From Pelosinus fermentans DSM 17108 (GTDB lineage: Bacteria; Bacillota; Negativicutes; DSM-13327), in assembly GCF_000271485.2 (NCBI RefSeq), contig NZ_AKVN02000001.1, positions 2,567,501 to 2,631,500 of the forward strand: DNA of 64,000 nt. Direction: 5' to 3'. The notes under the pieces were generated by a model, which saw nothing but the letters and a program-made list of their open reading frames with translations, was not told where the DNA came from and made no database searches. Every line of letters starts with the position of its first letter. Position 1 is the stretch's first letter. The translations under genes and the position numbers were made by a program. Positions 9,940 to 17,930 of this stretch are shown here, piece by piece.

Positions 9940-10971
9940 TCAAATTAAGTTATGCTTAATCATATACTCGGCAATTTGTAAAGCATTTAAAGCAGCACCT
10001 TTACGTATTTGATCGCCAACAACCCATAAATTAAGGGCATTTTGAATGGAATTATCTTTTCTAATTCGACCAACAAAGACTTCATTTTGGTTTGAAGTGA
10101 ATAATGGCATTGGATACAACATTTCTGCAGGATTATCTTGTAAAATAACCCCAGGAAATGCAGCTAAAAGTTCTTTTGCCTGATCAACTGAGACTTCTTT
10201 TTCAAATTCTATATTGATTGACTCTGAATGGCTACGATAAATGGGCACTCTTACAGTAGTTGCTGTAATTCCCATTGTATAATCATTGAATATTTTCTGT
10301 GTTTCATGTACCATTTTCATTTCTTCTTTTGTGTAATCACCTTCCACAAATACATCAATGTGTGGAATGACATTAAAGGCAATCTGATAATGTTTTGGTA
10401 AGCTGGAACTTGGTAAAATAGTAGCTTCTACAGGACGATTTTCTACAATTGCTTGGACCTGGTTATCTAATTCATCAATCGCTTCTTTACCAGCACCAGA
10501 GACTGCTTGATATGTGGATACCACTACTCGCTTAATTTTAGCCTGATCATATAGTGGCTTTAAAGCCATTGCCATTATAATGGTAGAACAATTTGGATTT
10601 GCAATAATTCCTTTATGTTGTTGTATCGCTTCTGGATTCACTTCTGGTACAACTAATGGTACTGTAGGATCCATTCTAAAAGCGCTGGAATTATCAATGA
10701 CTACTGCACCATATTTTACTGCAGCAGGTGCAAACTTTGTGCTGGCAGAGCCACCAGCAAATAAAGCGATGTCTATATTCTTAAAAGAGTCATCAGTAGC
10801 TTCTTCTACAGTGAAATTTTTTCCCATAAAATTAATAATTTTACCGGCTGACCGTTTGGAAGCAAGCAATTTTAAATTATCATATGGAAAATTACGCTCT
10901 TCAATTAAATTTAAAAACTCCTGACCAACTGCTCCAGTAGCTCCGAGTATTGCTACATTATATTTTTTCAT
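9940..10971 (-). CDS. asd: Aspartate-semialdehyde dehydrogenase
   Basis: Reduces aspartyl phosphate to aspartate semialdehyde with NADPH, the branch-point precursor. 343 aa. The nucleotide-binding GATGAVGQ is at 10-17, the catalytic Cys128 in NPNCSTI, and a conserved His-containing SESINIEFE segment is near 240. The longer open frame starts at 10998, but the ATG at 10971 has GGGAG at a sensible distance and gives the canonical MKKYNVAILGATG. The gap to dapB upstream is 192 bases, without an obvious terminator, so read-through from the riboswitch promoter is expected. Confidence 0.96.
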   Translation of the reverse strand: MKKYNVAILGATGAVGQEFLNLIEERNFPYDNLKLLASKRSAGKIINFMGKNFTVEEATDDSFKNIDIALFAGGSASTKFAPAAVKYGAVVIDNSSAFRMDPTVPLVVPEVNPEAIQQHKGIIANPNCSTIIMAMALKPLYDQAKIKRVVVSTYQAVSGAGKEAIDELDNQVQAIVENRPVEATILPSSSLPKHYQIAFNVIPHIDVFVEGDYTKEEMKMVHETQKIFNDYTMGITATTVRVPIYRSHSESINIEFEKEVSVDQAKELLAAFPGVILQDNPAEMLYPMPLFTSNQNEVFVGRIRKDNSIQNALNLWVVGDQIRKGAALNALQIAEYMIKHNLI

Positions 10972-11163
10972 ATATATCGCTCCCTTTTGTTTTCTCATAA
11001 GATTCTATATACTTTATTATATTCATATTTTTTACTATAATTCTTGCTTAGAATGCTTAATTTAGTGCAAAAAATGCTATTAATTTAATAATGATTATGC
11101 CATTAATGCCATTATTTTGGGATATTTATATTTCATAAGCTATATGTTAAAGGATACAAGGGA

Positions 11164-11958
11164 TTATTTCAAAATTTCTTCAAGTCCTAAGACTAGGCCA
11201 TTTGCATTAAGTACGTGTTTACACGCTAGTAAAACTCCTGGCATAAATGATTCTCGTGATATAGAATCATGGCGAATCGTCAAGGTTTGACCAAGTCCAC
11301 CAAAAATAACTTCTTGATGTGCTACATAGCCAGGAAGACGAACGCTATGCATTCTGATACCTGAGAAGTCGCCACCACGTGCACCAGCGAGCTTTTCAAC
11401 CTCATCAGGGTGCCCTTGATGTAAGAAACCGCGCTTTTTGGCTATTAGCTCTGCAGTATGCAAGGCAGTTCCAGATGGTGCATCAAGTTTTTGATCATGA
11501 TGTAATTCAATAATTTCCACATGAGGAAAAAATTTCGCAGCATCTTGTGCCAGTTTCATCATTAAGATTGCCCCAATTGAAAAATTAGGAGAAATTAATG
11601 CATTTACCTTAGTTTCTACGCATAATCTTCTAATCTCTTCTATATTTTCTTCTGATAGACCAGTAGTTCCCACAACAGGACAGATTCCATTATTAATGGC
11701 GATGTGGATATTATTTAATACTACTTCTGGTCTTGTGAAATCAACCATTACTTGTGGCTTTGTTTCGTTAATAACGGTTTGCAAATCATTACCTATAACA
11801 ATGCCCGTTTTTCCTGCGCCGATTAAATCACCAATATCTGCAAAGTCAGATTTAGTATCCACAGCACCTACGATACTTAATTGAGTATCGTTATGTATGG
11901 CTTTGAGTACTTCACGCCCCATTTTACCGTAAGCTCCGCAAACTATCACTCTAATCAT
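11164..11958 (-). CDS. dapB: 4-hydroxy-tetrahydrodipicolinate reductase
   Basis: Second step of the DAP/lysine branch, an NAD(P)H-dependent reduction. 264 aa. The Rossmann motif CGAYGKMG is at 7-14. The signature ELHHDQKLDAPSGTA, with the catalytic His pair and Lys, is near 153-168. I start at the ATG at 11958, 8 bases after AGGAGG. A GTG nine bases further upstream overlaps the ribosome binding site and is unlikely. It is the first gene of the operon and lies directly behind the lysine riboswitch and its terminator. Confidence 0.96.
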   Translation of the reverse strand: MIRVIVCGAYGKMGREVLKAIHNDTQLSIVGAVDTKSDFADIGDLIGAGKTGIVIGNDLQTVINETKPQVMVDFTRPEVVLNNIHIAINNGICPVVGTTGLSEENIEEIRRLCVETKVNALISPNFSIGAILMMKLAQDAAKFFPHVEIIELHHDQKLDAPSGTALHTAELIAKKRGFLHQGHPDEVEKLAGARGGDFSGIRMHSVRLPGYVAHQEVIFGGLGQTLTIRHDSISRESFMPGVLLACKHVLNANGLVLGLEEILK

Positions 11959-12021
11959 CTTGTGCACCTCCTAATAGTAGCAATGTATTCATTCAAAGTG
12001 TTGAATGTTAATAATGAAGAC

Positions 12022-12056
12022 AAAAATAATAGCCGATGAGTAAAATCTCATCGGCT
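12022..12056 (-). terminator. Lysine-riboswitch terminator upstream of dapB
   Basis: Perfect 10-bp stem AGCCGATGAG/CTCATCGGCT with a 6-base loop, followed on the minus strand by ATTATTTTTG. It lies between the lysine aptamer and dapB, so it is the expected expression platform: lysine bound would mean termination. Confidence 0.88.
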
Positions 12057-12124
12057 GTCAATAGTAGGTAAGACAGTATAAGGATGGTGAGAAAACAAAA
12101 TAACAATGTTTTCCCACGCCTTAG

Positions 12125-12300
12125 ATAAGATAGCACTCCACTAGAAAATTAATTCTAGTGACAGTCTTACATCTATTAAATGAAAGACCAGCACAAAAGA
12201 TTTGGTGTCTTTTGCACTTCGGCAAACAACCCTTTTCTTTCAGATCATAAAAACCAATCTCCCTGAAAGTACTCTTGTTGTCTGCACCTCTATTCCATCC
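12125..12300 (-). ncRNA. Lysine riboswitch (L box) aptamer
   Basis: Read on the minus strand, it carries the L-box landmarks in order: AGAGGTGC, then AGAGTA, GAAAG, GGGTTGTTTGCCGAAG, GCTGG, CATTTAATAGATGTAAG, a P5-type hairpin with arms CACTAGAA/TTCTAGTG, and the closing GTGCTATC. This follows the same series as the Bacillus lysC leader as I recall it. It lies 3' of a predicted promoter and 5' of a terminator and dapB, so it should switch off dapB-asd-lysC-dapA when lysine is abundant. Confidence 0.93.
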
Positions 12301-12331
12301 CGCGCAGGATGAAGTCTATTGAATTACATAC

Positions 12332-12361
12332 ATTGTATACTAGTGCCTATAGAGGTGTCAA
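12332..12361 (-). promoter_or_regulatory. Promoter of the lysine operon
   Basis: Consensus TTGACA (12356-12361), 18 bases, TACAAT (12332-12337) on the minus strand. It is placed about 30 bases before the L-box aptamer. Confidence 0.82.
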
Positions 12362-12404
12362 TATATGAGTGGAGAAAAAAACGCTATTTCTCCATTCCTA
12401 TATT

Positions 12405-13022
12405 CTATTTACTATGATTCTCTACATCTTTAGCACCATTTTGCCGCAGGATTTGTGCTGCAGAACTGACTTTGGTTGTATCTGTCCGAATAATTGCCAG
12501 AATACTACCACCGGCAACTTCTTGCTCATAACGTTGACTTGCTTCGGCAGGAATGCCCCAATCAATCAATCCTCCTGCAATACCACCTGCGATTGCTCCT
12601 CCTACAGCAGCAGTAATAGGACCTACTGCGATAATCGGACCAATGCCGGGAAGCATTAAGGCTCCTGCTCCCATAAGTAAGCCACCAATTCCACCTAAAG
12701 TACCGCCTGTTAATGTACCATCAGTAATATCGTCATCATAGGTTCCATCTTGATTTTGATCTTGATTCTTTTGTTTTTTAGAGACAATATTAATTTCTTC
12801 AGTAGTAAAGCCTTGTTTTCGTAGCGTGTTCACAGCATTTTCAGCTTTAGCTCTTGATTCAAATACACCAATAACAGTTTGATTGGCTTGTTGTGTATTT
12901 GTGGTATTGTTGTTAGCTGGTGCTGCCATAGTAGTAGCATTTCCATTTCCTGCACTATAGCTGTTTACTAGTGAACTTTCATTTTCTTCATTGGAAACTT
13001 GATTATTGGTTTGATTTTTCAT
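12405..13022 (-). CDS. General stress protein with YflT-type domain and glycine zipper
   Basis: 205-aa protein, probably stress-related. The first 45 residues are Asn/Thr/Ala-rich and likely disordered. Residues about 48-90 resemble the YflT/GSP17M heat-induced domain (VIGVFESRAKAENAVNTLRKQGF). A long Gly/Ala segment at about 110-165 (GGTLGGIGGLLMGAGAL..., AVGGAIAGGIAGGLIDWGIP) is a glycine-zipper membrane-associated motif. The end is a small ferredoxin-like half (YEQEVAGGSILAIIRTD). AGGAGG lies 8 bases before the ATG. ymxH ends 65 bases upstream. The exact function is unknown. Confidence 0.72.
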   Translation of the reverse strand: MKNQTNNQVSNEENESSLVNSYSAGNGNATTMAAPANNNTTNTQQANQTVIGVFESRAKAENAVNTLRKQGFTTEEINIVSKKQKNQDQNQDGTYDDDITDGTLTGGTLGGIGGLLMGAGALMLPGIGPIIAVGPITAAVGGAIAGGIAGGLIDWGIPAEASQRYEQEVAGGSILAIIRTDTTKVSSAAQILRQNGAKDVENHSK

Positions 13023-13087
13023 GAGTAAAACCTCCTAACATTAAATGCATATCATGCAATTTAACGTTAGTGTCTCCATGATAATCA

Positions 13088-13369
13088 TTAATATGTATTT
13101 TCATGACGTTCTCGGTTAAAATTAGTATAAGCATTATTTATATCGACAATAATTACTTCATCTCCAATACGTTTTATTGTTTGCCAAGGAATAGTAGAAG
13201 ATTTTATATCATTAAAAAAACTAAATAATCCGTTTTTTCTTGGAAGTACAATTGTGAGTATTTTTCCTGATTTATGGTCAAATGTTAACTCACATTCTTC
13301 AATGATTCCTAAGCGAGCTCCATCACTTAAATTTATAACTTCTTTTCCGGATAGATTGCTTAAACGCAT
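13088..13369 (-). CDS. ymxH: YlmC/YmxH family sporulation protein (PRC-barrel)
   Basis: 93-aa PRC-barrel protein of the YlmC/YmxH family, found in spore-formers. The start MRLSNLSGKEVINLSDGARLG is nearly diagnostic. In Bacillus ymxH follows the M16 peptidase gene; here dut and a small membrane gene come between. AAGGGGTG precedes the ATG. It starts 4 bases after the membrane-protein gene, so the pair is an operon. The molecular role of the family is not established. Confidence 0.85.
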   Translation of the reverse strand: MRLSNLSGKEVINLSDGARLGIIEECELTFDHKSGKILTIVLPRKNGLFSFFNDIKSSTIPWQTIKRIGDEVIIVDINNAYTNFNRERHENTY

Positions 13370-13373
13370 TTTA

Positions 13374-13694
13374 TCACCCCTTATTATTTTTGCAAAAAAG
13401 TCTTATAAAGAAAGGTTGAATGATGGATAATAGAATGGCTATGCAGGCTACTGGGTCTATCCACATTTGAAAAAACAGTATTTTATGAGGGATATCTAAT
13501 TTTAAAAAAGATATTAGCATCACTAATGATAAGTATATACCTCCAGCAATTGCAACTAGCTCTTGAATTGCTAATGATAAGGGTGAGCTTTTTACATCAC
13601 CTGCATCATATGTTTGACGAAAGTATTTTATTCGTTCTAATAAAGATAAGATTAATAGTAAAGAAAATCCCAGTAAAATGCTCCAGGAATACAT
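13374..13694 (-). CDS. Small membrane protein of unknown function
   Basis: 106 aa; I do not recognise a family. Three hydrophobic segments are visible at about 3-19, 45-67 and 76-97, the first followed by a charged loop (ERIKYFRQTYDAGDVKSS). The C-terminus is basic (CKNNKG), suggesting a cytoplasmic end. A good GGAGG precedes the ATG, and the stop is 4 bases from the ymxH start, so it is translated with ymxH. That pairing hints at a sporulation or envelope role, but this is inference only. Confidence 0.65.
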   Translation of the reverse strand: MYSWSILLGFSLLLILSLLERIKYFRQTYDAGDVKSSPLSLAIQELVAIAGGIYLSLVMLISFLKLDIPHKILFFQMWIDPVACIAILLSIIQPFFIRLFCKNNKG

Positions 13695-13752
13695 GGTAAA
13701 CCTCCAGATACCTTCTACTTTAATAGTATGAGGTTAAAGTCAATAATATGTT

Positions 13753-13800
13753 AAAAAAGCTCTATGGAAAGTATACATAACTTTTCCATAGAACTTTTTT
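13753..13800 (-). terminator. Terminator after dut
   Basis: 15-bp stem AAGTTCTATGGAAAG/CTTTCCATAGAGCTT ending in TTTTTT on the minus strand, 9 bases after the dut stop. Confidence 0.88.
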
Positions 13801-13808
13801 AAAGTATA

Positions 13809-14261
13809 TTATTGACCTGTACTACCGAAACCACCTGTTCTTGTAATGAACAAGTTATTTTCATCATGATCCGCTAATAAATATTTATAAAAAATTCCTT
13901 GTGCGATTCTGGTCCCTTTATTTATAGGAATGCTCTGAGAGCTATGATTATAGATTGCAATGAAGATGTGTCCTTCATTTTCATTATTATTGAAATAATC
14001 AGCATCAATGATACCTTGGCCATTTACTAAACTTAAATTTTTTTTAATCGACAAGCCTGAGCGGATATGTATGCCAAGATATTCATCTGATTGCATATAT
14101 GCTTTTATTCCTGTTGGTACTAGCGTAACACTAGCTGGGGCTAATAATACATCTTCAGCTGCAGCTATATCATATCCTGCACTATATTGAGTTTTTCTAG
14201 TAGGTAATCGCAGATCATTTTTTTCATAACTAGAAATAAATTTAAAACCTCTTAATTGCAT
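13809..14261 (-). CDS. dut: dUTP diphosphatase
   Basis: Hydrolyses dUTP to dUMP, keeping uracil out of DNA and feeding dTMP synthesis. 150 aa, trimeric type. All five motifs are visible: SAGYD (27-31), RSGLS (67-71), GIIDADY with the catalytic Asp and Tyr (83-89), GTRIAQG (117-123) and RTGGFGSTG (141-149). The ATG at 14261 has GAGGAG 7 bases upstream; the earlier ATG at 14276 overlaps that site, so it is rejected. The 5' end overlaps the M16 peptidase gene by 20 bases, implying cotranscription. Confidence 0.95.
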   Translation of the reverse strand: MQLRGFKFISSYEKNDLRLPTRKTQYSAGYDIAAAEDVLLAPASVTLVPTGIKAYMQSDEYLGIHIRSGLSIKKNLSLVNGQGIIDADYFNNNENEGHIFIAIYNHSSQSIPINKGTRIAQGIFYKYLLADHDENNLFITRTGGFGSTGQ

Positions 14262-15495
14262 TATATATCTCCTCATTTACTGGACCTAATACTGTAAAAG
14301 CTAACCTATCTGGAATCAATAATGTATGTATAATATTGTGTAAGTTTTCTAAAGTTACCTTATCAATTTTATCAACTACTTCATCAAGAGTGATAAAGCT
14401 TCCCAATGTTAGTTCCATTTTACCGATTCTAAACATACGGCTGCTAGAACTTTCAAGACTTAATAATAAACTCCCCTTTAACTGCTCTTTGGTTTTTGCA
14501 AGTTCAACAGCATTAATTCCTACGTTTCTTAGTGTATTAATATTATCGATTATCAGTTCTATTACTTGAGAAGCATTACTAGGTCTTGTTCCAGCATAAA
14601 TAGTAAATAATCCGGCATCGCTATAGTTAGTTTGGTAAGAATAGATTGAATAGGCAAGTCCCTGTTCTTCTCTAATTGATTGAAATAAACGTGAACTTAT
14701 ACCACCGCCGACTATGGTATTTAATATATGCATGGTATAGATATCCGGCGATGTTTGAGGTACACTGGCGGTTCCGAGACAAATATGTACTTGCTCAATA
14801 TTTTTAGATTGTATAATTTGTGCAGGTATTAAGTTTGGTGCAGTGGAACTAAGAAACTTCTTTTGACCAGTCATATTACCAAAATAGTACTCTACTAAGG
14901 CTTCTAGTCTTTCATGGCTTAATTTTCCAGCCCCGGCAATAACAATATTATCAGGGGTATAAAAACTTTGATAGTATTCTAGAATCATATTCTTATTAAA
15001 ATTTTCAACAGATGGAGTGGTCCCAATAATGTTATGCCCTAAGGCATGACCGGCCCAAACATTATTATGATGTAGATCGTGGACTAATTCATCAGGCGTA
15101 TCTTCATACATACAAATTTCTTCTAGTACGACTTCTTTTTCGCGCTTGATATCTTCTTGGGTAAAAATAGATGTTCTCAGCATATCACTGAGGATTGCAA
15201 GAGCTAATTCTAGATGAGTATCAAGGACCTTTATATAATAACAAGTATGTTCTTTAGTAGTAAATGCATTGATTTGCCCTCCGACCCCATCGACTGTTTC
15301 GGCTATATCCTTGGCAGAACGATTTTCAGTTCCTTTGAAAACCATATGTTCAATAAAGTGAGAAATCCCATGATTATATTTTTGCTCAAAACGTGATCCA
15401 GTGCCTATCCAGATTCCTAAAGTAACCGATTTGACATAAGGAATAGCTTCTGATACGACTCGAATACCATTTGGTAATAATGATTTACAATACAT
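14242..15495 (-). CDS. mlpA: M16 family zinc peptidase (MlpA/YmxG type)
   Basis: 417-aa insulinase/processing-peptidase-like metalloprotease. The inverted zinc motif HFIEH is at 46-50, and the third ligand Glu is expected in the EVVLEEICMYED segment near 125. A second M16 half-domain occupies the C-terminal part. The position between pnp-ylxY and ymxH matches Bacillus mlpA (ymxG), a regulator of extracellular protease production. AAAGGAG precedes the ATG. dut overlaps its end by 20 bases. Confidence 0.9.
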   Translation of the reverse strand: MYCKSLLPNGIRVVSEAIPYVKSVTLGIWIGTGSRFEQKYNHGISHFIEHMVFKGTENRSAKDIAETVDGVGGQINAFTTKEHTCYYIKVLDTHLELALAILSDMLRTSIFTQEDIKREKEVVLEEICMYEDTPDELVHDLHHNNVWAGHALGHNIIGTTPSVENFNKNMILEYYQSFYTPDNIVIAGAGKLSHERLEALVEYYFGNMTGQKKFLSSTAPNLIPAQIIQSKNIEQVHICLGTASVPQTSPDIYTMHILNTIVGGGISSRLFQSIREEQGLAYSIYSYQTNYSDAGLFTIYAGTRPSNASQVIELIIDNINTLRNVGINAVELAKTKEQLKGSLLLSLESSSSRMFRIGKMELTLGSFITLDEVVDKIDKVTLENLHNIIHTLLIPDRLAFTVLGPVNEEIYNAIKRF

Positions 15496-15595
15496 ATAAT
15501 GCTCCTTTAACTCAATATATAATTAACTTCCGGCTGTAATCGAATAATTCCTGCACGACTCTTAGAATTTGCGAGAAAATCACTATAAATAAAGG

Positions 15596-15639
15596 GACTA
15601 GTACTCAGATAAAGTTTAAATTCTATCTGAATACTAGTC
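15596..15639 (-). terminator. Terminator after the GH18-amidase pair
   Basis: 16-bp stem GACTAGTATTCAGATA/TATCTGAGTACTAGTC (one G-T pair) with loop, followed by CCTTTATTTATAG on the minus strand. Confidence 0.75.
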
Positions 15640-15688
15640 GCAATTTAATCATTTTTTATACTAGAAAGCATCATCCTTAGAGCAGTTT

Positions 15689-16558
15689 TTAATTCTTATT
15701 AAAATAATTTACAATCCCTGTAAAAATCCCCTGTGCTAATTTGCTACGATAAGAATCACTGCTTAGTTGAGCTGCTTCTTCTTTATTAGATACGAATCCC
15801 ATTTCAACTAAAGTACTTGGCATAGACGTGTTACGTAGAACGTGGAAATTGGCAGAAGATGTTCCTTTATCAATTGCACCAGTTTGCACGACCATAGCGT
15901 TTTCTACTGCAGATGCCAGTGCAGATGATTTTCCCGTAGAGTAGAAAGTCATGGCACCTTTAATATTAGGATCAGAATTAGAATTGGAATGGATGCTGAC
16001 GAATGCATCTGCTTGGTTAGAGTTAGCCAGAGTAACTCTAGCCCCCAGCTCTTTACTCAAAGAGCTGCCTTCAGGCGCAACTGTCCGATCCGTTTCACGA
16101 GTCATGATGACTTTAGCACCAGCTTGTACTAATTTATCACGTAATTTTAAAGCTACGGATAAATTATTATCAGACTCTCTAGTATTATTGGCGACTGCCC
16201 CAGGATTGCTGCCACCATGTCCAGGGTCGACTACAATAATCTTATTTTTTAAAGTGGTATTACTATTTGTTGGTGGTAAAGGTTTTACAGTAACAGGATT
16301 ATTCTTCGATGGACTGGATGTACTGCTACTACCACCAAAAATATTGAATACTGGTCCCAGAATCTTATTAAACACTAAATCAAATATTTGCTGAAAAAAT
16401 CCATTTCCTGTTTGCGTACTGCTTGTCTCTAAGGTATTAGCTGCAAGAGAATTAACCACAGAATCAAGGGAGGCAGCATGTGTTGTTGAAATCGGTGCTA
16501 TTATGCTAATTAAAAGTAAGCATATAATACTATAAGTTAATAATTTGTTTTTATGCAC
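15689..16558 (-). CDS. Secreted N-acetylmuramoyl-L-alanine amidase (Amidase_3)
   Basis: Zinc amidase that cleaves the peptide from the glycan in peptidoglycan; CwlD/AmiC-like catalytic domain. 289 aa. Signal peptide 1-29 (THA|AS), a Ser/Asn-rich linker to about 105, then the catalytic domain with VVDPGHGG (zinc His114), NNTRESDNN (Glu128), and an IHSNS motif further on. I choose the GTG at 16558, with GGAGG 7 bases upstream; the longer ATG frame would overlap the GH18 gene. It lies 22 bases after the GH18 gene, in one operon. Its mature N-terminus resembles that of the GH18 protein. Confidence 0.9.
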   Translation of the reverse strand: MHKNKLLTYSIICLLLISIIAPISTTHAASLDSVVNSLAANTLETSSTQTGNGFFQQIFDLVFNKILGPVFNIFGGSSSTSSPSKNNPVTVKPLPPTNSNTTLKNKIIVVDPGHGGSNPGAVANNTRESDNNLSVALKLRDKLVQAGAKVIMTRETDRTVAPEGSSLSKELGARVTLANSNQADAFVSIHSNSNSDPNIKGAMTFYSTGKSSALASAVENAMVVQTGAIDKGTSSANFHVLRNTSMPSTLVEMGFVSNKEEAAQLSSDSYRSKLAQGIFTGIVNYFNKN

Positions 16559-16580
16559 TCTAACACCTCCATAAAGTAAG

Positions 16581-17816
16581 TTATTTTTTCGAAAATACAT
16601 TTTTCAATACGTTCCAAGCATTAGGGTCTTCTTCCCCTAATTTCCACATTGCAGCACCTGCGATGTCATACTTGGTAACCAAATCAATTTTATATTTAAG
16701 GCTTTCGCTATTTTCAAACCAAACTTGGTGCTTTATGCCATTTGAATCCGTATAATCAAAATGAGGAGATTTAGAAGAAGTATCCCATATAGCAGAACGA
16801 TTAAAATCTTGCATTAGTTTGGTGATAGCCTTATGTTCTAGGCTTTCTACACCCTTACTGGACCAATCATAACCGTAAGCTGCTAGTCCAATATACAGTT
16901 TATTTTTAGGGATAAATTTCAATGCATATTTTAGGTTATTTTCTACCCAATTGATATCAGCGATTGGTCCAGCATCACTCCAAGTACCATGATTATCATA
17001 AGTCATAAGAATGATCTTATCGGCATATTTGGCTAATTGTGCATAATCATATGCAATTGCTACATCATTTGATTCATCTTGTTTAGGGAATACGTCAATC
17101 GATATAATATACCCTTGGGGTTTAAGACGTGCAGAAAGTTCTTGCATAAAAGTAGATAGGTTATCTCGATCTTGGGCATCAACCATTTCGAAGTCCACAT
17201 TTATGCCATCCAGCTTATATTTTTTTATATAAGATTCTAAACTATTTATAGCTTTCTCTCGTAATGATGGAGTAGCTAAAATCTTATGAATGGATGATTG
17301 ACTGTCTTGTTGTTTAGCATTATTTACTAGTAGTAATACAGATATATTATTTTTATGAGCAAAATCAATTACAGACTCATGGTCATTACCACCACGATCT
17401 GTAAGTGTACCATCTTCTTCTAAAGTAGCCCAAAAGGGAGCAATCGTTTTAATTACGTCGGTATTTTTATATAGGGAATTAAAAGAAGAGGTATCGGTTG
17501 CCCACCATTCAGCGTAAAAACCGATCAGCTCTTTGGGAGAGCTTGTATTTATTCCTGAAGGGAGTTTAATCTTTTTTTGAAGATCTTGTGGAAGAGTCAG
17601 TATATCTCCAAAAAAGTTTCCCATTATACCAAGCAGCATGTCCACTAAGCCATTCCCGGAGGGCGCCTCCTTAGGAGTGGTAGAGTTAGCAGTAATCGCT
17701 GATTGTAAAATATCAGTAAAGGAAGATGCATATGCTGATGATGTTATCGGGAGCATAAAGGTAAATGCCATCATAAAAATGAGAAGCCATGAGATGGATC
17801 GATTATATTTTTTCAT
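16581..17816 (-). CDS. Secreted glycoside hydrolase family 18 protein (YaaH/spore-type)
   Basis: 411-aa GH18 enzyme, probably acting on cortex or cell-wall N-acetylglucosamine linkages. Signal peptide 1-30 (AYA|SS), linker to about 93, catalytic barrel from KELIGFYAEWW. The active-site strand is DGINVDFE (203-210), with Asn where chitinases often have Asp but with catalytic Glu210, as in spore YaaH-like proteins. A late IILMTYDNHG motif and YIGLAAYGYDW complete the fold. No LysM or SLH module is present. GGAGG lies before the ATG. It pairs with the downstream amidase, suggesting coordinated peptidoglycan remodelling. Confidence 0.87.
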   Translation of the reverse strand: MKKYNRSISWLLIFMMAFTFMLPITSSAYASSFTDILQSAITANSTTPKEAPSGNGLVDMLLGIMGNFFGDILTLPQDLQKKIKLPSGINTSSPKELIGFYAEWWATDTSSFNSLYKNTDVIKTIAPFWATLEEDGTLTDRGGNDHESVIDFAHKNNISVLLLVNNAKQQDSQSSIHKILATPSLREKAINSLESYIKKYKLDGINVDFEMVDAQDRDNLSTFMQELSARLKPQGYIISIDVFPKQDESNDVAIAYDYAQLAKYADKIILMTYDNHGTWSDAGPIADINWVENNLKYALKFIPKNKLYIGLAAYGYDWSSKGVESLEHKAITKLMQDFNRSAIWDTSSKSPHFDYTDSNGIKHQVWFENSESLKYKIDLVTKYDIAGAAMWKLGEEDPNAWNVLKNVFSKK

Positions 17817-17903
17817 GTATCAACCTCCAAGAAGTATTACAATATGAAGTTGTTCATAGTTATGTAAACATGATAACACAAATAAAAGTAGGTAGCAATA
17901 ACA

Positions 17904-17929
17904 AAAACAGGCAATTATATGCCTGTTTT
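17904..17929 (-). terminator. Terminator after the YlxY-type deacetylase
   Basis: AAAACAGGCA/TGCCTGTTTT stem with loop and TTTTTG on the minus strand, starting 2 bases from the stop codon. Confidence 0.85.
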
Positions 17930-17930
17930 A

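Noticed and set aside
12369-12659. 96-codon plus-strand open frame opposite the stress-protein gene
   Set aside because: Antisense shadow of the glycine-zipper coding region, with Cys/Thr-rich nonsense composition.
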